Below are positions 24,891 to 37,317 of a stretch of DNA of 64,000 nt, one piece after another. Made by a program: the position numbers and the translations under genes. The notes under the pieces are model-generated. The model was not told the origin of the DNA. It worked only from the letters and a program-made list of their open reading frames with translations, and made no database searches. Source of the stretch: Acanthosepion esculentum (taxonomy: Eukaryota; Mollusca; Cephalopoda; Sepiida; Sepiidae); NCBI GenBank assembly GCA_964036315.1, contig OZ038509.1, forward strand, positions 32,332,603 through 32,396,602, read 5' to 3'. The first letter of the stretch is position 1. Every line of letters begins with the position of its first letter.

Positions 24891-25632
24891 AATCAGTATT
24901 CCTGATTAATACCCAGTGAAACCCGTTTGCTACCAATTTACTCTATGCTCCTGGTTTGCGCCGTCTCCAGCAAATACAAAAGTAAAAAAACGAGGAAAGT
25001 CAACGAAAGAAATGCTCAAAATTGATAATGGTTAAGCAATATAAAATGGTATAAACCATATCAGATCCCAGACGGCAAAGAATGAATTTTACCAATAAAA
25101 ATTTGATAAGTATAATAATGTATGGAGTTGGAGGATATGCCAATTTCCGAACTCTCTTGAAAAATCAACCCTCGAAACCACCGACGCTTTTGTAACAAAC
25201 TTCCATTAATCTTGTCTCGCAACGAAGAGTTTGTAGTACGGGTCCTTCAGGATGTTTTAGAATTTTAAACACGGAATTTTTATTTGCTGAATTAATTTTT
25301 TTATGTATACATATTAGTCTGCATGCTGAGTTCAGAGAACAGTTTTAGGTTGGATAGATTGGTCGAGATTCTGTGTTTGTCGAGTTTTTTCGTCTTGTTT
25401 TTGTTCTTTTATACGAAAATACCCACTGTTCCTAATCAACAGAAATGAGATAAGCTAGAGAGGCTGTTAGAAGCAGCAGATAGCAGAGAATTACAGAAAA
25501 ACAGGTCGATGGGGGGTGTAAAAAGTAACAGCTGAGTATTACGATAGAGACAAGACAAAAAAAGAAGGACTTAGAAAATGAATAAAAATGTCCTTCTTTT
25601 CCTTCCTCAGCGCCCAATATATCAGAATCCAT

Positions 25633-25633
<1 letters not shown>

Positions 25634-25711
<78 letters not shown>
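25634..25711. repeat. (CA)n microsatellite, about 39 units
   Basis: Uninterrupted AC/CA run; gives Cys-Val frames on the reverse strand. Confidence 0.97.
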
Positions 25712-25715
<4 letters not shown>

Positions 25716-26693
25716 ATCGGCTTCTTCAAAGTCAGTAGGCATGTGCGATTTGTGAAATCTAGCAACAGCTCTACTTAAATATTCGGTTACATTGGCATGT
25801 GGCCAACAAGCAGATCTTGTCGTCAACGCAAACATCCGAGAAAAAACACATGCGCTCCTAATTACACAGCGTTCGTAAGCATTTCCAAAAATGGTCAGGA
25901 GGAAAAGAATCGTTTAGTTCCACTGCGCATGTGTACAACTAGAAATGGATGAAGTTTCTGCTTGTGCAGATGGATGCTCGACTTGTATATCGTGTAAAAT
26001 CTTAAAGTTTGTATCAGGATGTTCTCTTTCATTTTAAATGCAAAACGTTGAAGTATATCGATGTATAGACGTAGAATACTTTGCAGTTATTTATCAAGTA
26101 AATGTTTTTTTTTTAAATTCAAAAGCAAATCTGGATTCAACATTCCCCGAGTTGAATGTATTTTCCATAATATGAGTAATTCGTGAATGAAACAATTTTA
26201 CCTATTTTTTATAATATAATTTCTCCCCTGTCTGTCTGTCTCTCTCTCTCTCTTTGCCTCGCTCTATGTCTGTCTGACTGTCTACCCCCCCTCTCTCTCT
26301 ATTTAAATAGCACAAATTGTCAAAAAATCGAGACGATTGATTCTAGTGCTGGATAATGCAAGTAGCTCCCATGAAATAAAAACCATTGAACCTGAGTGAA
26401 ATGGACTTTGTAGAAGTGACCCATGACAAAAATATCACCAAAAATAATCTTTTTTAGCAATGATAAATAAAATGTAGCAAAAAGCCATAAATAAATAAGT
26501 GACTTAATAAATGAAAAAAATAAGAAATAAAATTAAATGAAAATAAATGAAAAGACGTAAAAATAAATACTGAAAGAAAGAACAGTAAAACAGAAATAAA
26601 TTAGGGAAAAAAATAAAAAAATGGAAAATGGAAAGACCTGAGAAAAATAAAGGAATGAACAAAGAAGCAATCGTGATAGAAACAAATAGTTTG

Positions 26694-26695
<2 letters not shown>

Positions 26696-26726
<31 letters not shown>

Positions 26727-26835
26727 TGAACCAACTGAAATAGATAGATAGATAGATATGAACCAACTGAAATAGATAGATAGATAGATAGATATGAACC
26801 AACTGAAATAGATAGATAGATAGATAGATAGATAT
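26696..26835. repeat. (GATA)n interspersed with a 17-nt spacer
   Basis: GATA arrays are separated three times by TATGAACCAACTGAAATA. This forms a composite minisatellite in which the spacer is copied along with the tetranucleotide array. A less regular TATAGAAATAG and GAAA tail follows to about 26905. Confidence 0.95.
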
Positions 26836-26905
26836 ACAGAAATAGTGTGAAATAGATATATAGATATATAGAAATAGTATGAGATAGAAAGAAAGAAAGA
26901 AAGAA

Positions 26906-27461
26906 AAGAAAAGAAGAAAACGCGCACGATATATCATTGTGATATCAGTCATTAGATACATTACCTACTTATAACAGCATTTGTAATCTAAGAATTGGAT
27001 GCGCTATACGCCTGGCCATAAAAGGTATGGCACCATCACTTCGTTCAAGACTTGGGTGTAGTAAAACCTGGATGTGGATAAACGCTCATTAGCTCTTCCT
27101 CCCCACCTCCTCTTTTTCTCTTAGATCATTTTTTAAAAATAAATATTTTAAATGATTTTCTTTGAAAGGAACAATATATTCTTTATTTTTCAAAGTTCAG
27201 GTAGAATTTTAAACAAGCAAATTATGTTCTCTCCTTTTAAAGTTTATCGTTTATGCACTCAGCCACAGGAGACATGTATGTGTATATGAGTAATATTTCA
27301 CTTGTTTATGATACGTATGTGTGTGCGTGCGTACGTGTTTCTTTGTGCGGGTGTGTTTGTGTGTGCGTGTGTGTGCTTGCGTGCGTGTTTGTGTGTGTGC
27401 GTTTTATTATTACAGAAATAATTCTGAAGTTATAAGTAATTGGGGTAATGCTACCTTGTTT
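26906..27461. other. No gene; contains a TG/CG-rich run at about 27315-27405
   Basis: Degenerate TGTGCG repeats; otherwise AT-rich. Confidence 0.5.
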
Positions 27462-27533
27462 TCAGGTAATGGTTAATGAGCTATTTCAGTAGGCTATTAT
27501 TACTGGATTTTGAGTTTGATCCTCACCAGGTGT
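27462..27533 (+). mobile_element. tRNA-like SINE head, decayed
   Basis: GTAATGGTTAATGAGC and GAGTTTGATCCTCACCAG resemble A and B boxes of a tRNA-derived SINE at appropriate spacing. Ends and tail not defined. Confidence 0.4.
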
Positions 27534-28355
27534 CCCGCATTTGTATCCTTCTATCAAAAGTAAGCAAAACTTAGCAAATAACTAGTTTATAATAAATGGA
27601 ACCTTATCATATATTTACTAATTAAAACGTTCTGAAGTTTGAATTTGAATGATTGAAGACAACTTTCGTTTATAATATGCAACATGGATGCTCAGTTGTG
27701 AGTCATTTATTCTCGTTCGGTAGCCGACGTTTCGCTGACAGTAAGATGATGTCATTTCAAATCTAAGTTGGTGGCTTATATTAAATACTATATTTATTAG
27801 CTAATATATTTAGGTTAAATACAGATGGAGTCATAAAAATCACTTCAAAGGGACGGCTTATATTATTTTCCTGTTGCTAGACAGAAAGAGAAATTACTCA
27901 CACCTACCCGAAACAGTGTTATACATTCTAATTTAATTCAAATTGTATGCATATCAGCGTTTTCATGTGCACTTCTATATTTTACTTTAATGACAAATTT
28001 ACAAATAGTTAAAAAAAATTCTATTTATTACCAAATAATTTCTTTAAAATATAATTATTTGTGTTTTTGAGGGTTTAAAAATAATAACATTTTTGTTTCC
28101 AAATTTAAAATGTTATTGCGCAGCTCAGAGTAGGTGTTGTCCGGACTGACTGGGCGAGGAATGCATTATTAAAATGTTTTATTTCAAACTACGTGTGTGT
28201 ATGTGTGTGCGTGTGTACATTAAATTGGCCAAACACAAACATACGCATATACATTACATAGGCACATTGCGAAGGCACAGTTATTAGTTTATGAAGATTT
28301 GCTGGATGCTTTCTCGTAATGTAGTGGCTATGGTCATATGACAATGTTCAGAGAT

Positions 28356-28810
28356 ATTAGAATACTGAATTGCAATGTAATATTAATCTTCTTATATGAC
28401 AGTGAAAGATGGATAATTTTCTCACAGATGAAGAGGAGACTTGAGGCAAGTGAGAGAAGTGGTTCTACTTAAGAATACCATAGACGGAACATGTGATCAA
28501 CGAAGAAGTTGTAAGGAAAATGGGGAAAGAAAAAGACAGTTATACTTAGAATTAGAAAGAAATAGTTAACATTTTTGAGACACATGATGAGGAAAGAGTA
28601 CTTGTAGAATTTAACACTTACAAGAAATATTGAACGCAAGGGGGACAGTGAGTAAACTAACTAACGAGTTTTTGTAAATGGGTGGTAGGACATGGACTGG
28701 GAGAGATAGGTAAAAAGATAGGAAGGATAGGAAGTTGTGAAGAGCCATGGTCGTCTACACTCGAAAGGGGCTCGGCACAGAGAAGACAGAGAATTCTGTT
28801 TTCCAATTAT
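28356..28810 (+). pseudogene. LINE ORF2 C-terminal tail, decayed (copy 1)
   Basis: Across frames the plus strand reads LYDSERWIIFSQMKRRLEAS, ...EYHRRNM, RKRQLYLELERN, LTFLRHMMRKEYLENLTLT, RNIERKGDS, and finally KSHGRLHSKGARHREDREF (from 28737). This follows the pattern of the post-RT tail of a common invertebrate LINE (CETWT...MRKRLEATEMWFYRRM..I.WT...L.FLGHI.RK..LE.L.LTGKI.GKR.RGRQR). Many frameshifts. The same tail type occurs at 53920-54280. Confidence 0.75.
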
Positions 28811-29229
28811 TTCGTTGATTTCTTTCGTTTTTAGAATTTGTTATTCTCCACTACGCATGTGTGAATACGTGTATGTAACCTCCACAGACACACGCACCTA
28901 CAAAAAGAGACACAGGCATATACGCGCGCGAACACACATCTATGTATCTATATATGTATATAATGAGAAGTGTTTGATAGTTTTCAAGAAATTAATGTTC
29001 AATCTAAGAACGTTATACGTTTATTACTTTATTCTACTTGCATTGCAACGTGTAGTAGTTTTTAATGTACCGATCCTGAAAAGTGTGGAGAGTAGACACA
29101 ATTTATCATAATTTGATTGTTTAGATCGTACAACCGGGAATTAAATATGCATCCTTATGCAACATTCCATGTTTTTTTCAAGGCAGAAATGTAAATTAAA
29201 GAATATATTATATATTTGTATGTGCGTTA

Positions 29230-29231
<2 letters not shown>
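28811..29231. other. No gene seen
   Basis: AT-rich with a short CA-rich part near 28880-28935. Confidence 0.5.

Positions 29232-29303
<72 letters not shown>
29232..29303. repeat. (TA)n microsatellite
   Basis: About 36 TA units, running straight into the palindrome at 29301. Confidence 0.95.
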
Positions 29304-29307
<4 letters not shown>

Positions 29308-29428
29308 ACAGAAGGAAAACTAATTTCGTCATCTGCTGGACTTTATCAAGATAAATGCATTTGCCTTGCTAAAGTCCATCAGTGGACGAAATGTTTCGGC
29401 TAAGATAAGTTTTCCTTTTGTCTTTATA
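29301..29428. repeat. 128-bp near-palindrome (foldback element)
   Basis: The outer ends TATAAAGACAGAAGGAAAAC and GTTTTCCTTTTGTCTTTATA pair. The inner blocks TTTCGTC..CTG.TGGACTTTA and TAAAGTCCATCAGTGGACGAAA pair around a central AAATGCATTT. One side has a ~14-nt extra block (GTTTCGGCTAAGAT). It lies about 0.5 kb upstream of RLC exon 1. Confidence 0.85.
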
Positions 29429-29487
29429 TCATATTTTAATTTTACAGATATATTATTATTTATATCTGATTTTTTACACATACACAA

Positions 29488-29546
<59 letters not shown>

Positions 29547-29562
29547 TGTGTGTGCGTGTGTT
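29488..29562. repeat. (TA)n-(TG)n microsatellite
   Basis: Short TA run, then about 20 TG units with later TCTG and TGCG variants. Confidence 0.95.
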
Positions 29563-29909
29563 TAATCGTACACCCATACACATACACATATATACTTTAT
29601 AAAATACACGATCTTTTTTCATGGAATGTTGCATAAAAATGTTGCTCGAGATTACATTTCTGATCAGGTTAATTTAAGAACCAAAAAGATATAACAAATT
29701 TTATCCATTTTTCTGATTCAGGTATATACATACATCAATTCCTCGTATGATAAAACAAATGCTCACGTGTTTTTCTATTCTTTTCGCTCTATTTTACTTT
29801 GCTTTCTTAAAATACTAAATAAAATGATTATTTTATAAATGTAAGATTTAAAAAATGAATGAATGCTTTATTATAATAATTTACCTTTTTTCTTTTTATT
29901 TATTTCCAG

Positions 29910-32900
29910 AAACAGACATGGGTGACGAGGTAAGTAAAAACCGAAAAATCTCCAAGTAATACATGCAAAGACTACTAGTCAATGATTGATCATACGCTAG
30001 ACAAAGAATTAACTTCATTATGACTTAAAAATAAACTTTGTTTTCTTAAACATTGTAACTTTGAATTAGAAAAATGAAAATCTCTTCTAGTTTTCCTATT
30101 TTTTACATTTTAATGTTTAAAAAAAATAAAAACAAAGAGAATGAACAGAAAAAGAAAATGGTTGTATTAATGTTTTTGTCTAAATCAAGTATAACAAATC
30201 ATTTGTAAAGATGTCTTTATAAATGTAGTACTTGATATACGCGTGATGCCAAACATTTCGGTTGTGCCATGATATAAAGTCTTATCTAGTTGGAAAATAA
30301 ATAGAAATAAAATTAAAAAAAATGAAGCAAATGTTCTCCATTTTCCTCTATTTTTGGAAAACTTTTTTCTTTCATAAAATTCAGATTTATTCTTTGATCC
30401 CAGATAAAAAGAACAAATCACAACAGTTTCTTTTAATAAGAATTTTCTTCTGAATGTGCATTTTTGAATGCTTAAAATACAATAAACACTTTATTAAATA
30501 ATTATAAATAAATATATATAAATATATATATTGTATTACATTTACAATAAACATTGTCAATACAATATAAATTGTATTGCATCTTCATTTTATGATCAAC
30601 ATTATAACTGTATTAGTAAGTATATTTTTATCTCTCTCCATATATTATGATCTGGAGAGATGAAAAGGCAGGGACTCTATTGTAATAAAAACATTAATGA
30701 TAAACTTGACGCGGACATTGATTATTGAATGTATTATCTTTATATATAAAATCCAATATCCGTTGCTTTGGAAAACATAAAATATGTTACGCTATGTTTT
30801 TAGCTTGTGATGAAAACTTGCTTAAAATTTACCAGTCTCTCATCGGCTGAAGAATGGAGAACAGAAAATAGCAAAACCTGATATTATCATTGCCTTTTCC
30901 CTTTTGCCAGATATCTTAAATTTGACATTGAATATTAACTTTTTCCATGTCAGTCATTAATGATATTGTTAATTATAGTGATAACTTTGTGTTCACCATC
31001 ATATGATAGTGTTTTTAATACTGGGAATAATTCGCAGAAAACTATTTTATAAATATTGTATGTGGCAACGAGTGCATTCAATGGAAATAATCCATTATTA
31101 TATACTTTAATATTCTAACTGGCATATATATCTTGGTTGTTTATATTCACAACAGCCCGGCCTTCATCTAAAGAATTCCGTCATAAATGAACAAGTCTAT
31201 AAACACCAATTGATACACCAATGGAGGATTAAATATTTCCCCTAAAACCCTCATTAATGAGAAAGCTGGTTGGAATAATCAGACAGTAGTGTCAATTCTT
31301 CATTTAAAAAATTCTGGCAAGAATAATCCATGTATTAAATAATCGTAAAAATTCCATACATTTATAAAAAAATAAAGACAAATTTGTTTTTAGCGGTTGA
31401 ACATTCAGCTATTTTTTGATTATTGTAGTCATAATTAGTCTTTGGACATAGGCAAATTGACCGTAATAAGTTTTCCATGTTAAAAGAATTTCACTTCAAA
31501 ACAGTGTAAAACTACTGCGACATCCATTTCTCCAACAACTCAGTATTGTAACCAAGCCACACACTCAGCCCAGATACTTAAAGAAAAAAAAAGATGCAAT
31601 TCATTTTCCCACCAGATAAATGCATATCCGCAGTATCCTTTTGATTGGCATTCTCATTTTTATTGTCATTTCTTATACCGTATTTTGAACGAGGAAGCTT
31701 TCATTTATACGCGTTCAGAATGACAATAAAAATGAAAATGTGCCTCAAAGAAAACAGATTTAACAAGTCTTCATCTGCATAAACAATATCAGCCAATTAA
31801 ACACCTATCAACCAACCAACCGGCCGACCAAACAAGTACCACGTGTTTCTCTTCATCGACCCTTTCATCTTTGCTACCAGTCACTTGTTTTTATTAATGC
31901 CATGTACTCAATAATGGAATTGAGATTTTGATTTTTCTAGGCCCCCAAGAGAGTCAAGCTGTCCCAGAGACAGATGCAAGAGTTGAAAGAGGTAGGACGG
32001 ACGTGAAGAGACACTTCACAATTTATGCTTGTCTCCCTTATTTTTTGTTCCCCTTGAAACCCATCTCCAACCTTCTTTCTTTCAGGCCGCTTCTCGCAAA
32101 AAGACCAAACCTTCTGGCAAACTCCGTACACAAAGGGCTACATCGAATATATTCGCCATGTTTAACAGAACTCAGATTCAGGAATTCAAAGAGGTCTGCT
32201 ATTTGTAAAAAAAGAATAATCAAAATGGCGTCTTTGTCATATGACGTCACTCTCAAGTTGCGTCAGCCAGTGGTACACTGGGAATGTTCAAGTGTCCCTG
32301 GATGAAACGCGACTTTTTCATTTCTTATCTTCTCGCGGCATGATTCGTTATCAGACTATAATGATCAGCATTTTTCTTTTAAAACAAGATTACTGCTAAA
32401 GATATCGTGACCTCTATAATTTATTTATTGCAAAACTAACGACACTGGCAGAAAAAATTGTCAGACCTCTTGTAAAAGAAATGGCGCATGGACAGACGAT
32501 ATGTAAATATTAGCTAACTAACCATATTTCTTGGCCAATCACCTTTTTCAGTTGCAAAAATCCCAGTAGACATTTATTTATTCATATTTATTTATTGATA
32601 CTTCATCGGTTTATTTATTGCATCCTTATGATACTGATATGCAAAGTTAACCAAACAATATGCCCAAAGCTTCGGTGCTAGTGATTGGCTCTAATCGCTA
32701 TAGTTTCTTAGGCTTTGACTCGTCCAACTGGTTTCTAATCATATTTTTACCCACATTTCTTTCTTTTTTATCTTTTTTTTTTAGTTCGCAGAGGCTCCTT
32801 TTCTGCATTGTAATTAGTATTATTGATAAGTAGAAATACTTGCAGATTCGAATTTAATGCTGATAAACAAAAAATGAGATTTAGACAGTAAAATTTAAGA

Positions 32901-33645
32901 ATAAACGCAAAAACAATATTAAACTTTTTTTTCTGTATATTAATTTATCTTTTGCGATAATTACATTCCAGTTTTAATAATTATTGAAATATTTTTCGGA
33001 TAATTATACTTTTTTCAAGAGTCTTAACCGACAGCTATGATATTGTCATTTTTTAAACATCAATAGTCATACTTATATACAGAAAATATAAAATGATAAA
33101 TTGCAGAATTCACTGGTATGTATACAATTGTATAGAACCTACTAAATATATTGAATCGAAAACCATATCCTACAAATATACATATTTGCAATATATATTT
33201 TTCCACATAAATAACTATTGATAACACAGGTAAATCACACCCACTTTTAATCGATACACATGAAAAATTAAACCATGGCTTTAGCGATCGCTCTTTAGAT
33301 TTTTTTTGGAAAAGAATCATCGTTTCCCAGAAGCTTAGAGAGAAGCCAGGCTCTGAAAAGTTTACCAATTTCCCCACCTTTTTCCTCCCGATATCCCAGC
33401 GTTGTCCTTTCTTCACATCCTTTTTTTCACATTTTGTTCCCACATTTTTCTTTCGTTTTTAACCGATTTTTGAATTTTGCCGTGTTTGTCTTTCTGTAAT
33501 TTCTTTTGTTTGGTTGTTTCCGTTATTCGTGGGCTGTGTCATTATGTTAGAAATATACCAGTGTTTGTTCTCCCTTAGAATATCTGTCAAACACAGTCGT
33601 TCGCAAAATTTATTTTAACTCGTGGTCAGGGTAATTATTGTAGAA

Positions 33646-33719
<74 letters not shown>

Positions 33720-34141
33720 AATGAGTTTTAATAAATTTCTGTGTAGAATATTTAACAAACCGAGAAGCATTTTAATTTATAATGGGAAACTGGCATACTT
33801 ATACGCTTACTAGTTGAATTACCTCCCTTGGTAATCAGATTGACAAATTGCTGTGATGCGTAGTACATTTTTACGGTTTTGTGTAATTTTCATTTAATTA
33901 TTTTTCTTATTTGTAATAATTTTTCAAGAAACTATTCTGAATGCAATCATTATTTAATAAATTTACAAAGCCGAAGAAAGAAAGGAGCTATCTGTCGATC
34001 GTGAATCATTCAAGAATTTAAAATTAAATTCTATCATATTTATTTTCAGTTATATATTCCTATCCTGTTCATTTCCCTGCACTTGAACTATCTCGTCTTG
34101 CACCTTCTATTATGCTCTGTCTCTATCAATCTTATCCCTTT

Positions 34142-34173
<32 letters not shown>

Positions 34174-35686
34174 TCAACAGTTGTTTTAGATAACTCGCAT
34201 CTGGCACTATGCGCATGTGTAACTGCAATAACGTAAATAATGGGCAAAAGCATGCGTTTTTTTAATAAAATTTTTAAATGCATGACGACAGCTTTCCATA
34301 TTACAGACATATTGTAAAATCACATGTTTGCCCAAACAAGTAAACATACGCGTACATACAAGCGTATATTCGAGGAGATGCTGAAAATTTTTCGGTCTGA
34401 TTCATTCCCCGATATGTGACCAAGCATTGGACTGTTTCAAATTGCTTTTTGGTCAGATCAAGAAATTTTCAGCAGCCCTTGTATATATGGGAAAACGATA
34501 TATAAATTTTTATATATCAAGAACAATTTTAAGGAAAACTTTGTCATATATTTCTCTAATAAATATATATGCATATCGGTAAGCATTTATTTTACAAAAG
34601 AATATTTATTTTTCGGCTTAATTTCCCTTTTGTCGATGCTCGTAATTAATCATACAGCTCGAACATTATACAATGAAAATTTCAGATCAAAATTATAGAT
34701 TTATTGATGCACCCCTGTGCATATACACTACGTCTCACATTATTTGACATTTTAATTTTTCATATTTTTCATAAAAACAAAAATAGGGTTCCATATCCGC
34801 ATTTATTGATATGCGCGATATTCCAAATAATATTTATAAATTATAGTGAACACATCATATAACTCTTATGATGTGGCGACAATTTCAAGAATTTTACCAG
34901 ATTTTTTAAGTTTCTCATGGTTAGCCAGATTAATGAAACTATTATTTATGTTACAATAAAAGGATTATAATTACAAATGGATGTGCCCAAAGTTTATAAA
35001 AAACAAATATTAAAGAAGTGTCATTGCAGTGGCTACAAAATGAAATATATTCTATATGCTCTGAAACTATTTTAGAAGATGTTCAACCATTGATTTTGTG
35101 AACTATTGTATTTCTTCATATGAAACAGACCGCATAATATGAAGAATGTGATTATTATACATAAAAATTATCTTCTTTCCAAAAGAGTTTCGCTTCTTGG
35201 ACTATGGCTTTATGCGTGCCTTAAAAAATTAATATATATCTGACCTGTCATATTAGTACCACCTGAAACTTGCGATTTAATCTATTTAAACACTTATAAA
35301 CCCACTCGAAACATTAGTCCTGTAACCACCAGGTATTTCACGAGCCATCTAACCCATCAAGATTACCACGGCATTCGTCAGTCTTCTTATATATTCTGTT
35401 GTCCATTTCATTTAATTTTTTCGTGGATGTTATTTAAAGGTAGCTTTGTGATTGGCCTCGCATGTTAAAACATGCGAGGCCAATCACCTGCTTTAAGCCC
35501 CGAAATCGTGCGCTTTTTACACGTCAAAATGTTCATCGCTGGACGAAGATGAATTTTTTTGTAACTTCTCCCTTCATACGGGATATAGATCGGCTAGATA
35601 AAGTCCTCAACTTCTTTCAAAATCAAGTAGTTATATATTGATAAACAATGAAATGTCTTATAATGTGAGAGACAATACACACACAT

Positions 35687-35773
<87 letters not shown>

Positions 35774-36539
35774 ATCTTATTCTAGTATATGATCACAATA
35801 CCATGTATAATATGAATAAAAAAGGATTAAGATACATTTCACACTATAAGAATTGATGGGCAAGCAATTATTAATGTTATTTAATCATGGAAAATGGATT
35901 TTATTTCTTCTATCACTAACCATTTATTCTTTGTTTTCACCAATGGTGAGTCATTGATACTACACCAGAGTTGTAGTGATTGACAATGGGAAAAGATTTA
36001 TGTAAAAAAGGGTAAAAATGAATCAGCGGAATTTGAATTCAGCCGATCGATTTGGCGATTAATTAATTCGGTTAGAAGTTCTACAAATGTTTTGCAAGCG
36101 ACATGGAAAACATCGAAGCAGATATTAAACAGTCAATAGAAGAGCAAATAGAAATGACAAAGGTTCTTTGGCTATGATTCTAAATTTTCAGAAATTTCGA
36201 AATCTTCATACTCTGTAGATACGCGTCAATACACACACATATTATTATTATTAATAAAGGATTAATTTTACGCATTAATTATTTTTTTATAACATAAATA
36301 TCTTCCCTGTCAATTCACTTAACTCAGTGATGAATATTAATGACATTGATAAATCATAGTGAAAATTTTCGATCCAATTTTATCCAATAACTACATGTCA
36401 GGTTACAGAGTTATTGATTCGCCATTGTATATCTAACCACACTGAGGCGAAACAAAGGAAAAAGCATCGTGCTGCATAACACACATGTCTGCATGCTATC
36501 TGCATGATATTAACAAGTGCACACACACACACACACACA

Positions 36540-36599
<60 letters not shown>

Positions 36600-36641
36600 C
36601 CTAATGTAGGTTTTTTCACCCACCTATGAAAATAGATTTAC

Positions 36642-36715
<74 letters not shown>

Positions 36716-37171
36716 GTAAATCTCTATATATATTTATGAATTGTGTATATTTCGGCAGCAATTTTTCATTAATGGATGTTTCATTAAATAATATAGACAA
36801 TTTTTGTCTATTTACTTTAAGTAAGTTCCTTTCGTATTGTCTGATAAGCTTAATGCTGATAAGCTACGACGCGTTTTTCGCTTCCTTGGCTCGTAAATAA
36901 GAGTTTGTCGTTACTTTGAGCTTATTCAAACAGCAACGGTGGGCCATTATTGTGGTTTCGTATATGTGTTGTTTGATTTATTAAAATTGTCATCTTTGAT
37001 AATGGCTTATGTAAGCCGAAAGCTTAGATTAGATTCAAACATGTGTCAATATGGTGTTTTCCTTTCGTCTTTCAACGATAATGTGATTAAGCTTATCAGA
37101 CAATACGAAAGGAACTTACTTAAAATAAAGAGACAAAACTTGTCTATATTATTTAATGAAACACACATTAA

Positions 37172-37204
<33 letters not shown>

Positions 37205-37240
37205 CTTTGATATAGAAGTGAATGCATTTGATATCTCGAA

Positions 37241-37317
<77 letters not shown>

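Noticed and set aside
25432..25835. Cys-Val-rich reverse-strand frames (also near 48570 and 59942)
   Set aside because: Translations of (CA)n/(TG)n repeats.
31928..32305. 125-codon plus-strand frame across both alternative RLC exons, and two antisense frames
   Set aside because: The frame matches exon 2a for only a few codons and ignores the splice sites; the RLC reading is split at 31991 and 32086.
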